The position numbers and the translations under genes were made by a program. Shown here piece after piece: positions 23,341 to 34,264 of a stretch of DNA of 64,000 bases (position 1 is its first letter; the number at the start of each line of letters is the position of its first letter). The notes under the pieces are model-generated. The model had not been told where the DNA came from. It ran no database searches and worked only from the letters and a program-made list of their open reading frames with translations. The stretch lies in contig OX381717.1 of the NCBI GenBank assembly GCA_947462335.1, positions 13,569,166 through 13,633,165 on the forward strand. Direction: 5' to 3'. Source of the DNA: Harmothoe impar. Taxonomy: Eukaryota; Annelida; Polychaeta; Phyllodocida; Polynoidae.

Positions 23341-24283
23341 CACACCCACCTGCTGGCCTGAAATGGAATAACATAATTACATGTAAATTTCGGCCAACTA
23401 ACCAGAAAACTGCAATTGTATAGGGCCCAGGTGGGGGCCTAGGTAGGTTGACGGTCGGTCGGTTGACGTGCTTGTGGCATACTGCACGTTCTGCCACACT
23501 TAGCTTACAGTTACAATGCGGGAACGCCCGGGCGGGAACGCCTTGCTTTGCTTTCTGGCTCCGTTCACATCGTTTACATGACGTCATGACGGTTCCAGTA
23601 TTTGGATGGTTGCCTAGTGACATGACGTCACCTCCTTACATCGATCTCCACAGTCAGTGCGTTTCACAAAGTTGATGACGTAATTTCTGAGTTGTCCAAA
23701 AATGCTGAATCATGAATTGATAGAGCTAGGAATGAAACCTGCTGCATATTTTCTACAAAATATTTCAACAATTAGATTAAGCATCAAGAGTTAAATTATT
23801 TATTATTTACGTCCGTGTGCCAACAATCGTCCACCCGTGCCTGCTGCGGCGTGCTGACGTTCTGGCTGCACGCAGTGACGTCACGCGTTGTAACGGGGTG
23901 TGGGGCCGCCTTCTGACACCGGCCACACAAGCTGGCCCCACCTCTCAGTTTGTTAACCTCAGCTAAACCTCAGCCGCGAGTAAGCGAGCGCGGCGCGGCA
24001 GTGATCGACGGTAAATCCCGGCGATAAATCGATGATCGACTGTAGGCCTACCGTGCCTACTGCATGGTCTTGCTTATGAATCCCGGTAAAAGGCTTTATA
24101 CTTAGATCTATCTAATAAGCTTGGTCATTTATGATTTCCCCGCAAATGCCCCGCATCAAATTTTCAACTTTTTCCGCGGGAGCCCCCTCCCCCCCCCCCC
24201 CCCGCCCCGACGAAACCACTTTAGGGCACCTATCAATTTACCACCATTTCGTCTATGATGCTCAATTATAATATTTATATAGT

Positions 24284-24710
24284 CTGGGATTCCGCTAGGA
24301 CTTGTTTTATATTAGTCAATTTGGCGAATTTGTATCAATTTCAATTAACCAAATCAGATATCAATTAGCCAAACGTTTTTGCTGGTGACATATCATGCTC
24401 ATATTTGTAAAAGTTAAATATAACAGAATTAGAATATATAATGGATTAGGCTAAGTCTTTTCTCCCCATTTCAATGACAGCAAAAACTGAGATGAATTAA
24501 ACATAATTATTATTATGTCCAAGTAGACCGATTTTGAGCAACACAATCTGCAGTTGGTTATCGATGGTGGTAGGCCTACTCAGCTACTGCAAGCCCAAAA
24601 AGTCCCTCAACCACAATGAGCCAATATGGCGAGTTTTCTGTAGGTAGCATTAGCCAAAATGAACTTTGATTCGCCATTGGCGATTTGGCGAGTGGCTAGC
24701 GGAATCCCAG
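24284..24710. mobile_element. MITE, CTGGGATTCC family, copy 2
   Basis: Ends CTGGGATTCCGCTAGGACTT / GGCTAGCGGAATCCCAG. Same family as 5738-6073 but about 90 bases longer inside. Flanks ATAGT and ATTGT are an imperfect 5-bp duplication. Confidence 0.8.
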
Positions 24711-24736
24711 ATTGTCAATATCGCCGACGCTTCTTA

Positions 24737-25040
24737 GGGAGTGATCATTTTTTAACAACAGGGGGGGGGGGGGGTGGTGGGTTTGGGGGGGGGGGGCAAA
24801 AAAATTTGGACCCCTTGACCGGGGGGGGTGGGGCCAAAAATTTTTGGGGCCAAAATAATTTAACAAAAAGCCCGCGCGTTACTATGCTTCAAAGGGCCCG
24901 TGCGCGAGTAGATTTTCGGCCGTAAGGGGGGGTTGGGTAAAAAATTTTGACCCCTCAACCGGGGGGGGGTGTAAAAATTTCGCGCGCTCCAAGCGGAAAA
25001 CCACTAAGCCCCCCCCTGTTGTTCAAAAATGATCACTCCC
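24737..25040. mobile_element. Harbinger-like MITE with G-run interior
   Basis: The ends GGGAGTGATCATTTTT and AAAAATGATCACTCCC are inverted and flanked by TTA on both sides (24734-24736, 25041-25043). A 3-bp TWA duplication is typical of PIF/Harbinger elements. The interior has long G runs on either side of AAAGGGCCCGTGCGCG. Confidence 0.75.
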
Positions 25041-27439
25041 TTAACTTCATAAGAATCAGATTTGCCCACACCCCGGGTCCACACCCCTACCGTAACATTT
25101 ATGGATACCAGTACCATGGGCGTAATGTATGTACTTAGGAAGATGTAATTTGGAAGACCATAGAGTAAGTCCGTTGAATTTCATCAACGGCTCCCCACTT
25201 GACCTCCTCAGATTTGATTGTGCTTCCTACCTAATGTGGACACATATAATGAGTAGAGCTCTGCAAAATGCTCAGGCAGAATTCCTATTATGTCAGATCC
25301 TACAGGCTCACAAACAGGATGAAGCAAGTTCACATTTTCTGTACCTTATTTCTGGCCAATTTTCAAGGGCCTATAATTCAGAAATCGCTTGGGTTGAGGA
25401 TGTGTCATTTTCTGTACTGGTTCTTTGGGTTACTGGCATAAGGCAAATGTAATATCAAAGTGTATAACATAGAGTTTCCCATATTTGTATGTGGTCAAAC
25501 TTGGGAAATACACCTTTCCCTTTGCGCACAAAGGCAGGTTCAAAGAGCTCCTCCACCAGTAGTAGTCATTACAATTGGGCCACAATTCTTTTTCTGTGTC
25601 TATATAACTATGTCAATAGGCATGTGTATTACCTTAAGTAAACAAATATTATTCAGGGAAATATGACTGTCTGAAAATGACACAGAAATAATATTGGCAC
25701 TTTTGACCCCCGAATATGGCCATGTGGGACAGGTGAACCCAAACCAGAATATGATGTATTTGAAAGAGCTATATCTCCCCCTCATATTGATGTAATAAAA
25801 AAGTTGGGTTCTCATTTCCTTCATAGTGTTGTTTGTCCAATGAAAAACACTGATTTTCCTTGAAATTGACTATGAGGACATGTTTAGGTAGCTCTCCTAT
25901 CAAAAGTAGTTTTCATGAAGTGTTCCTATTTTGGTTTCTATATCTACCTAAAATGATTAAAATTCATGTGCAATACCATTGGTGAAACATGCTTCATTCA
26001 GAAAATAATACTGACTGAAAATGGCAGAGAAGTAATATTGGCACTTTTGAGTTTGATCACAGAAAACAGGTGGGATAGGTTACCCAAATATGAATATCAT
26101 TTATTGGGAACAGCATGACCCCATCTTGATATTTATGTGAAGATTTGCAAAAATCAGCTGGATATTGTTATGCGTCACAGTTCATACAAACCTTCAAAGA
26201 TTCCCTGTATATATTACAGCACTTCAATGGACATTGGAGGAATGGATCTCATGTTTTTATTAATTAATGCTGATGATTCATGTTTATAAATGCTTTTTGT
26301 AATACAATATATTTAAATACATATTTCAGTTTTCCATCCCAGTTAGTCAGAACTGTGTAAATCTGCGATGATACTACATCTTAGCTATTTTCAGCCAGTA
26401 CTATGTCATGAATGAACAGCATTTTCAGTATGATATTGAAGTGCCTATTGAGAAGTTACATAGATAGAAAAACATCAAATGGGTGGTTCTGACGAATCGT
26501 TGACATTTGGCCTCAGGGGAAGCCTGTGTGGGATAATTTTAAAATATATCAGGAGACAAAAGTCCTTTTGCCTGTGTATACTAGGGGTATTGGGCCAACT
26601 GTGTACAAAGTTGGAACAGTTAAAGCCTAAAACTGTTGCTATGGTAACCAGTCAAAGTTTATATACAAATGCACTGGGATCGGTATTAGGCTACGAGTCA
26701 CGCTGTTATTCTTAAGTAAAACATGCAGCTTTTCCCATTAAGTCAAGGTATCCTTTGCCATGGGGGATGGTCATAATATGTAGAGGAGAGGTTTTGGGTT
26801 GTATTTATATATTTTCCTTGCATCTAGTCATAATTGTTATAGCTTTTCTCTTTCTTTAAGAAAATGGGTGAAATCTAGTAAGGTTGTGCAGCATTGTTGG
26901 GGAGGGGGGAGTTTTTCTCTGCTACCCTCCAAATAGCCCCACAAACTTAATTCCTATAGTACACTTTTGATTCATACTTGAATACAAAGTAGGGCATATT
27001 GTCTGTCAGATGGTATGTGGGTCTTATGCCTTTGTGTATCCTAGGTTCCTCTGCCATGTCTATGAAGGGGGGTTAATTCATGAGTGACTCGTAGTCTCAT
27101 ATGCTGGATTCATCAGACATTTATATAAATTGCAATTCAACTCTGTTTCCTCTGTTTTTAAGCTTTAATTAAGTATATCCCACCTTGATATAAAAGGATA
27201 TATGTCTTAAAACTGAATTACAAAGGTCTTTCTATTTAGTTGCTACGGTAATCAGGTGAAGTTGCTATGTTGATACACTTGAGACTCCATGAGGCTACGA
27301 GTCACTCACTTATTCTTTGATACTAGATTTGGTATTTCCTCTTATCTCCAAATATCCTTTTTTGTGGGGGTCTGCTATAATGTGTAGAGGAGATATTATG
27401 GGGCGTATCTACATGTATTTACTGTATCTACTCATAACA

Positions 27440-27970
27440 ATATGAGGGACACATGCATGGCAACATGACAGGCAAAGACATGACAATGAACATGATGACA
27501 CATGCATGAAAACATGACAGACACATGCAGGAAAGCATGACTGACATAACCGTGGCAACACATAATCATGTAGTAAGGGGGATTGATGGGTGGGGGGAGA
27601 AGGATGGTATGGACTATGGACATAGCATCATTCCCCTTTCCTTAATGATGGTTTGATTTACACCCAACAAGAACCATAATGTAGGTATATGTCCTTAGAA
27701 GACAAATCCAGGATATATGCATGACTCGTAGCTTCATGAATAATATACCATGACTGATATACACATGGCAACATGGTAGAAACATGCATGCCAACATAAT
27801 GGACCCAGGCATAACAACCCGGTGGACATGACACTCATGATGAATGCATGCATGACAATATGACTGACAGGTGCATGAGGACATGACTGACAGATGCATG
27901 AAGACATGACTGACAGATACACGACAGCAAAACTTACAGATGCATTACAAAATGACAGACACTGGCATGA
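27440..27970. repeat. Degenerate CATGAC/CATGCATG tandem repeats
   Basis: Irregular repeats of about 25 bases (GACATGACTGACAGATGCATG) fill this stretch. Short open frames rich in Met, Cys and His here are a product of the repeat and are not called. Confidence 0.65.
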
Positions 27971-28021
27971 TTATGGGAGGGAGTATTAGGATTTGGGCTG
28001 GGGTTTTGGGGACAGGGTTGT

Positions 28022-28245
28022 AATATACAGTCAACTCCCTCCTAACGTCCACCCCTCTAGTGCGACCTCCTCACCATGCAACCATTTTTGGAAAGTCCCA
28101 ACCGTTTTTCCCTTTGTTTTAATATATAAAACTTCCTCTAATGCGACCACCCATCTATTGCGACAACTCCGCCCTCCGACCTCTTAAATTCCAGTCCCAA
28201 ATGACGTTTCTCTCCCTCTAATGCGACCACTCTGTCAGATTAGCT
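28022..28245. repeat. Tc1/mariner-like (Tigger-type) remnant, tentative
   Basis: Starts ACAGTCAACTCCCTCCTAAC and repeats CTCTAATGCGACCAC four times with variation. This pattern resembles ends of Tigger-like elements. No matching inverted end was found, so the assignment is weak. Confidence 0.35.
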
Positions 28246-28344
28246 CATCCAAAAATAAACCTAAATACATTTGTTTTTGGAAATTATCATTGAAACCCCC
28301 ATACACCCAACTGACCAGTAGCCCCCCGCCCCTACCCAACCCCA

Positions 28345-28560
28345 CCCCACCCCACTACCACTCACTCACCTGACTACTGGTCGCACATCAGAGGGAGAGC
28401 CAGAAGACCTCCTCCCCCCTCTGCCACTCGGTCACCTGACTAGTGGTCGCACATCAGCGGGACAGCTAGCAGCCCCCCCCCCCCTCCGCCACTCACCCGC
28501 CTGACTACTGGTCTCACCTCAGAGGGAGAGCCAGAAGCCCCCCCCCTCGTCTACCACTCA
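28345..28560. repeat. Three-copy tandem repeat, about 70-85 bp
   Basis: CCTGACTASTGGTCGCACATC followed by AGNGGGASAGCYAG and a poly-C run occurs three times. It lies just left of the 9.5-kb element. Confidence 0.65.
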
Positions 28561-28631
28561 CTCTGACATGAGAGGCAGGGCCAGAAAACGATTACAAGAA
28601 GCAATAACTTAAAAGACAAATCTGGAACATA

Positions 28632-28637
28632 TGCGTG
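28632..28637. repeat. Target-site duplication TGCGTG (left)
   Basis: Identical to 38183-38188 at the other end of the 9.5-kb element. Confidence 0.88.
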
Positions 28638-28699
28638 AGTAGTATAGTATGTATCGGAACGGGACTATAGTTAAGTACTGTTTATTACTCAATCGACCT

Positions 28700-28985
28700 G
28701 CAGCCAATCAGAGGCCTCCCTTTTGGCGGGAAATTCAAAAGCAGCCAATGAGAGGCCTCCCTTTTGGCGGGAAATTCAAATAGGTCACGTGACCGGAAGT
28801 GACCTACTTCCGGTCACGTGACCTTTGGGCGGGAAATTCAAATAGGTCACGTGACCGGAAGTGACCTACTTAAGAGGGTCACGTGACCACCATGTTGGCG
28901 GGAAATTCAAATAGGTCACGTGACGGGAAGTGACCTACTTAAGGGGGTCACGTGACTACTAGGTTGGCGCGAATTTCAAAATAAG
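28700..28985. promoter_or_regulatory. CCAAT / E2F-like / E-box / ETS-like site array (left TIR)
   Basis: The order is CCAAT (28703, 28744), each followed about 20 bases on by TTGGCGGGAAATTCAAA, a canonical-looking E2F site (TTTSSCGC class) next to a TTCAAA box. This site then repeats three more times, the last as GGCGCGAATTTC. Each is linked to GGTCACGTGACC (palindromic CACGTG E-box) and CCGGAAGT (ETS/GABP-type). In animals this combination is typical of S-phase promoters. What it drives is unknown; the reading is inference from motifs. Confidence 0.65.
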
Positions 28986-29178
28986 TCACTTGAGATTTTT
29001 ATGGATAAATAAATTTAAAAAAAGAAAAAAAAAGCAAGCTGAAAGCTTGCTAAAAAATAATTTAAAAATACGGCTCTTTTTTTCTAGGGGGGGAGGGGCA
29101 CTCTGGGGGGCACTCTTTAAGATGCATGGGGGGGGGGGAGGGGGGGGAGGGGGGGAGGGGAAGGGTTTTTTAAGAGTG

Positions 29179-29227
29179 AGACTCGCTTCTCTGCCCTCTC
29201 TAAAAGAGAGGGCAGAGAGGCGAGTCT
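29179..29227. other. 22-bp stem hairpin in left TIR
   Basis: AGACTCGCTTCTCTGCCCTC, TC, loop TAAAA, then the complementary arm ending GGCGAGTCT. The stem has a single T-G mismatch. It directly follows the G run and a TTTTTTAAGAG stretch. The mirror copy is at 37594-37642. Confidence 0.85.
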
Positions 29228-29504
29228 ACTTACAATGAAAGGTATCATGATTGCGTTTATGATGATGTGCATCATGATGTGACTATCTTACAACCCTATG
29301 AGAAATAAGCAAGACATGGGCGTACTTACACGGGCTATTTGTAAACTAATTTCTCTTGAATCTATTAACAGCTCACATTTTTTTCTTAGATGACATCTGA
29401 CAGCTGCTTGCTAGGCTAAGATATTGTTAAATAAACAACTTGGAAAGCTAATTACAGTTTTCTGGCTTGAAATATAGTCTTTCAACAGACTTTTTTTCTC
29501 ATCT

Positions 29505-29885
29505 TACACAGAGGCAAATATCAGAGACACCCAATGGCGCTTAAACTGCTCTCAGCCAAGGGTCGGGCACTGCTGGACTATAATAGACGGGTCAAGGACC
29601 GTTCTACTGTGGGTCAGGCTAGGTCGGACATTCAATAACGCGACTTTAGCAAAACTTGCTTGAAAGTCTGACCATGCGAGATCCTTATGCCCCAGTCTGT
29701 CAATGCTGTCCAGACTTTCAAGCAAGGTTGTCAAAGACCTACCTGTCATTGAATGTCCGACTTAGCCTGCCTGACCCTCAGTAGAACGGTCCTTGACTCA
29801 TCTATTATAGTCCAGCAGCGCCCGACCCCTGTATGAGAGGGGTATTGACACCATTGGCTGACTCTGATAATTCGCCTGTGTGCAC
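29505..29885. mobile_element. Foldback element inside the 9.5-kb element
   Basis: Arms of about 165 bp pair around a centre near 29695. Matching words are ATATCAGAGACACCCAATGG against CCATTGGCTGACTCTGATAA, GGACTATAATAGACGGGTCA against TGACTCATCTATTATAGTCC, and ACTTGCTTGAAAGTCTG against CAGACTTTCAAGCAAGGT. It has no coding content. It is probably a MITE nested in the larger element, although it could be native to it. Confidence 0.75.
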
Positions 29886-29954
29886 GGGGGGAGGAGAGGG
29901 TTTACAGCTTGCGCTTATAGAGCACTACTAGTGGAGGTTTGGATGAGGCGGCTA

Positions 29955-30125
29955 TGACATATGATGTTTGTCTTAAAAAATAGCCATGGCGCATGTCGAT
30001 GTCGCTTAATTATGCTCATATCTCATGTCGATTTTAAGAATTGCTCATGTCACCTGTCACTGTGTTTTTCAAGCTTCATGTCAAATGTCACTAGGCTTCA
30101 TCTCGACTTTAGTGGTCCACACCAC
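29955..30125. repeat. Inner inverted arm (left) with CATGTCGATTTTAAG words
   Basis: Pairs with the reverse complement of 35615-35830. Shared words include CATGTCGATTTTAAGAA, TCATGTCACCTGTCACT and GGTCCACACC. A third partial copy lies at 34340-34440. Confidence 0.75.
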
Positions 30126-30455
30126 CGCTGCTGCTGCTGCTGCTTGTGCTGCTCATGCAGCAGCTGCTGGCTGCTTGTGCTGCTGCTGCTGCTGCTGACA
30201 GATGCTACTGCTTGTGCTACTGCTCGTGCAGCAGCTGCCAGCAGCTGCTGGCAGCTGCTGGCAGCTGCTGGCTGCTTGTGCTGCTGACAAGGTCATGGGG
30301 GCTGCTGCTGACGATGTCACGGATGCTGCTGACAAATGCTACGGCTTGTGCTGCTCGTGCTGCTTGTGCTGCTGAAGTCGCTGCCAGCTGCTTGTGCTGC
30401 ACGTGCAGCTGCTGCTGAAGCCGCTGCTAGATGCTGCTGCTTGTGCTGCACGAGA
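30125..30455. repeat. CTG/CAG-rich trinucleotide tract
   Basis: An imperfect (CTG)n tract with CAGCAGCTGCTGG palindromes. All frames on both strands read as Leu-, Cys-, Ala- or Gln-rich, so no coding frame is called. Confidence 0.85.
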
Positions 30456-30989
30456 CTGAGTAGCCGCTATTCGGCGTTTCACTCCTTATGTACCCTGTCC
30501 TAGTTAATCCTCTTAAACGGCTGAAAAAGCTCTCTCAGCACAGAGACTCTACTCAATGTAAGAGATCAGTTAAGTAAGTTTTCACATGCCACCTGACTAC
30601 TGCGGGAGGGTTTAGACTTAAGCAGCTTAGTGCACACACGTGTCTGTTAGAAAAGCTACCTGCACACCTGCCTTCCTTTTTTCACTAGTATTTACCCCCT
30701 GCCGACTTATAAGGCACCTATACACGCCTTCTTGCTTCTAGAGCTAAGCTGACTGGCAGCTATTTTAAAAGAGAATACTGGTTACCTGTATAACGGATAA
30801 GGGGGTTATGAGATTAGCGTGTGTATACAAAAAAAAACAAAAAAAAAAGCTACAGGGGGCGCGTGTCTGTCTGTGAGGTAGAGTCCATGTGGTAAGCGAC
30901 TCAAGTGTAAAACAACAGCACCTCCTCTTGTCGCAGTGAGTGGTGTAGACGGCGGCTGGCTAGTTGAATTTAAGCGTCAGCTTGAAAGA

Positions 30990-31258
30990 TAAGGCCAAAT
31001 AAAAAAAAGGTTTGTTTCAGGTCACCTGACCGACCCTAGCAAAACAGGGTCGACTCTACGTTTTTTTTTAAGCAAGTTTGAAGAAAATTTCATATTTTTA
31101 TACTTTTTGGGTCATTTTTAGAATTTCCACGGAGGATGGCTAGTGCTTTCATGTTAAAAAAATAAAATAAAATAAAATAAAAATCCGACCTACCGACCTC
31201 AGTCTTTCTGCCCATGTTACCTGAAACATTCCTTTTTTTTTTCTTTTTTTTTGGCTTA
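30990..31258. mobile_element. MITE, TAAGGCC family, copy 3
   Basis: Left TAAGGCCAAATAAAAAAAAG then TTTCAGGTCACCTGACCGAC; right GTTACCTGAAACATTCC then a T-rich run and GGCTTA. Nested within the 9.5-kb element. Confidence 0.7.
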
Positions 31259-32235
31259 ATCCGTTCACGGGCTGGCGCGTCACACCTGTCGTTAATCACC
31301 CCCTGTAGTCTTTGTATACACAGGTGACTCGGCTTTATCTCTTCACCAGCTATAATCCCATATACATGTAGCGCACGTTACACTCGTTAATTCTCTTTTC
31401 ATGCTGATGGATTAGGGGTGGAAGGGTTCAGGTGAAAAGCGATTTGATTCTCTCTGGAAGAGGGTTGGAGCTCTAGGTGAAAACAAGCTTAGAACATCCA
31501 GATTAGCTGCTCTCTCGGCTATATAAAGAGCCTCATTTTTTCTAATCTCTGCCCACTTCGTCTTGTTGTACACTATCAGTCACGAGGCAGACGCTGGAAG
31601 TAGCAGATGTTTGCAGTATGGTTTACACAGAGGTTACCTGCTAATAGGATTTTGTCAGAATAGGGTGAGTTGCTATTAAAATGAACATTTTAAATGGTTT
31701 GTTAATATGGTATCTGATGTTAATGAGCTAACACCTAACATTGAGGATTATGACCTCCCAGAGGGACGTCTCGCTAAATTCTCCAGTCTTGACTATAGTC
31801 TTAACTGTCTAAAGACTGTGGAGCGCGTTAATGGGGGGGCCTCCTTACTAATTTCACTTGACCAGGCCAGCAGGGTCAACTAGGCTAGGTAATTACAACC
31901 ACAAAGGTGGCTACTCAACATGCAAGTAGACCTACTACTACGAGATTGTCTTTTGACCACTCTGCTGCCGCCTGCTGGTCTGGCCATTACATGCTCTAGT
32001 ATAGTTCTCCGCTCTTTTCGTCAGATGACGCCACAATAGGGTTTTTGTACATTTCCACGATACTCGCGAACATTTTAAACGCATAATGACCTATAATAAG
32101 CAACAAAGCACACTTCTAATATATTGAATATAAGAAACATGTCAACGCTGTGTATTTCTGATAGAATGAGGCAGATTCTTTGAAATATCAACTAAACTAT
32201 AGTGAGATTGAAAATACTACACCATATCTAAAGCG

Positions 32236-32440
32236 ATATAAAAGCTATATAAAGTCAGAACCTCTGACGGATCGGTAGGATCACTCAACCATTCGTCCTC
32301 AAATGCCACACAGGGTTCCCGTCCAACAGGACTCTGAGCCTTGTCGCTTTTGAGGAAGGTTTGATCTCATGTTGCTTAACATGTGGTGTAATTAATCAAC
32401 ACCGCGGCCCCTCTTTAGGGGCCACACAATAAACAAAGAA
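32236..32440 (+). ncRNA. Possible small transcription unit 1: TATA to GC hairpin
   Basis: GATATAAAAGCTATATAAAG (TATA-like, from 32236) is followed about 160 bases on by GGCCCCT-CTTT-AGGGGCC, an 18-base hairpin at about 32405, then ACACAATAAACAAAGAATA containing AATAAA. The same hairpin and tail recur in unit 2. Between them there is only a 16-codon open frame, not shared with unit 2, so an RNA product is more likely than a protein. The hairpin plus purine-rich tail recalls histone mRNA 3' ends, but the stem is one pair longer than usual. Confidence 0.3.
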
Positions 32441-33334
32441 TAAAAAGGGTAGACCTTAGGTTTAAAGTGAATCTCCCAGGATTTTGGCGAAGTCGACAAA
32501 GGGGTAGATAACAGATTAACCTGCAAGAGACTATACGCAAACCTTGATACTCTCAGAGGGGGAGTCCCATATTGCGGACTTGTGGTCAGATCTATCCCTT
32601 CTAGGGGGCAGGTTGCATGTCGTAAATGTCTACTACAGACATTGGGATATATTGTTAATCTTACTCTAGGGTCTCCATAATTAGACCCTGAATCCGTTGT
32701 TAAACGGGTGTGAGGGGGTGGTAACTAATACTTATGAGATGTTAGCTTAGTTCATAGTCTCCTTACCAATTTTCACTTGACCAGGCTGGCAGAGCCAACT
32801 AGTCTAGGTAATTATAACCACAAGGGCGGCTACTCAACATCTAAGTAGACCTACTACTACGAGATTGTCTTTTTGGTCCTTCTGCTGCTTAGTTATTACA
32901 TCCTCCAGTCTAGCTCGCCACACCCTTTGAGCAGCACCACCATTGCCTCGGTAAAAGTGTAGGGTGTGTGCTTTCCACCTTCAGGTATCCATAGATTCGA
33001 TCACTATCACCCCCCTTGAAATGACTTCAGCTGTTAATTAGGGCGTAAAGCCACCAACCAAGTCCCTGTCAAAAGATGTGAATAACGAAACGCGCTAGTA
33101 TAGTTCTCCGCTCTTTCGTCAGATGGTGCCACAATAGGGGTTTTGTACATTCCTACGATGCTCGCGAACATTTCAACGCATAATGAGCTACATAGGCAAC
33201 AAAGCGCGCTTCTAATATATTAAAATATAAAAAACAATTCAATATTGTGTATTTCTGATAGAAATGAGGCGGTTTCTTTAAATACCAACTAAACTATAGC
33301 GAGATGAAAAATACCACACCATATCTAAGGCTTT

Positions 33335-33592
33335 ATAAAAAACTATAGAAAGTCATAACCTCACACGGATCAGCATTCTGTTTGCAACGGATCACCCCTG
33401 ACCCACTGGTCCTCGCATGCCACACACGGCTCTGCCGTGTTTGAGCTTTGAGGTATCACCCATCAAGTGATCCATGCCGCCCAACATGAAGCGTAATTAA
33501 TAGCTGCTGTTGCATAGCACAGTGGCAGCATCTAACTAACTCTAAAGAGTTAGTCGGCCCCTCTTTAGGGGCCACACAATAAACAAAGAATA
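33335..33592 (+). ncRNA. Possible small transcription unit 2: TATA to GC hairpin
   Basis: Paralogue of unit 1. ACACCATATCTAAGGCTTTA with TATAAA precedes, by about 215 bases, a second hairpin (ACTAACTC-TAAA-GAGTTAGT) and then the same GGCCCCTCTTTAGGGGCC hairpin at about 33553 with ACACAATAAACAAAGAATA. Intervening sequence has diverged from unit 1 while the hairpin and tail are unchanged. Confidence 0.3.
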
Positions 33593-33854
33593 CCCTGAAT
33601 CTGGGACCTGCGGGCGAGGGCCCCAACTGTGAAGTCATTATTGGCCACATTGGTAATATCAATTAAAACTTTAGACAACACCCACCTTAAGTATCATTAA
33701 CGGACAATATCAATGAACTCAGCATCCGCCTGGTTACCACATTTAGCACCAATTTTACAACTCACAGGGGCCACACTAGCCTCACCGCGCTTTTTATTGC
33801 TCTGCTGATTTCTCCAATCCAAAACATGAGGTATCTAGTCTAGCTGTGAGCTCA

Positions 33855-34264
33855 TTGGGCCAAACAAAAAAATAATCCGTGTTCAGGTAACATGGCCCAA
33901 AAAAAAAATAGGGTAGGTCGGTCGATTTTTTTTTTAGGATTTTTTTTTTAGGGTTTTGAGATGAGTTGTATGAGAGAATCACATTTTATAGAGTTGTTAT
34001 TTGATAATGTAGGACCAATATCTGTCTAATTAAGCCATTATCAGCACTGTTTTTGTCATAGAAAGGATTTCCTCCCTTCTTATCTTTCAAATGATGACAA
34101 ATAGGCTAGTTGAAGGTCATTAGGTACTCCTTTCCCCTTTGGTGATAACCTAGATCAGGAAAAGTCTAAAAAAAATAAAAAAATCTAAAAAAAGATTAGG
34201 GTCGGGGCAAAATGATAGGGTCGGTCGGGTTACCTGAACACAACTTTTTTTTTGTTTGGCCTTA
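33855..34264. mobile_element. MITE, TAAGGCC family, copy 4
   Basis: Left TTGGGCCAAACAAAAAAATA then GTGTTCAGGTAACATGG; right GGTTACCTGAACACAAC then a T run and GTTTGGCCTTA. The interior repeats GGGTCGGTCG-type words. Nested within the 9.5-kb element. Confidence 0.75.

Larger units (their letters stand above)
21102..25130. other. Repeat-rich spacer without recognisable genes
   Basis: Between the tandem array and the palindromic region I see only interspersed repeats (listed separately), G/C homopolymer runs and low-complexity CACACC sequence near 23130-23200. A GC-rich patch at about 23820-24010 is CpG-rich, but no exon could be supported in it. Confidence 0.6.
25135..28631. repeat. Left arm of outer inverted repeat
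   Basis: Much of this stretch recurs in reverse complement at 38189-40290, for example 25600-25824 against 39600-39800 and GGGTGGTTCTGACGAATCGT at 26480 against 39170. The arms are clearly diverged, and the left arm is longer because of extra sequence. It carries four TGACTCGTAG/CTACGAGTCA words. No gene is recognised. Confidence 0.8.
28638..29350 (+). repeat. Left terminal inverted repeat, 713 bp
   Basis: Matches the reverse complement of 37471-38182 almost base for base through GTAAACTAAT, then similarity stops abruptly. From the tip inward it holds two CCAAT-box repeats, the E2F/E-box/ETS array, an A/T-rich stretch, a long G run (29128-29160) and a 49-base perfect-type hairpin (29179-29227). 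Confidence 0.95.
31850..33600. repeat. Diverged tandem duplication carrying the TATA-hairpin units
   Basis: Blocks repeat in the same order. TTTCACTTGACCAGGC with GTAGACCTACTACTACGAGA occurs at 31850 and 32768. TAGTATAGTTCTCCGCTCTT with CGCCACAATAGGG occurs at 31998 and 33098. The hairpin tail occurs at 32405 and 33553. Offsets differ (about 917 then 1100 bases), so there was an insertion of about 190 bases in the second copy. Confidence 0.8.

Noticed and set aside
30125..30455. Leu/Cys/Ala-rich frames on both strands
   Set aside because: They come from an imperfect CTG repeat; all frames are open.
32405..32440. A replication-dependent histone gene ending at the hairpin
   Set aside because: No histone coding sequence lies upstream, and the stem is 7 bp instead of 6; kept only as a resemblance.
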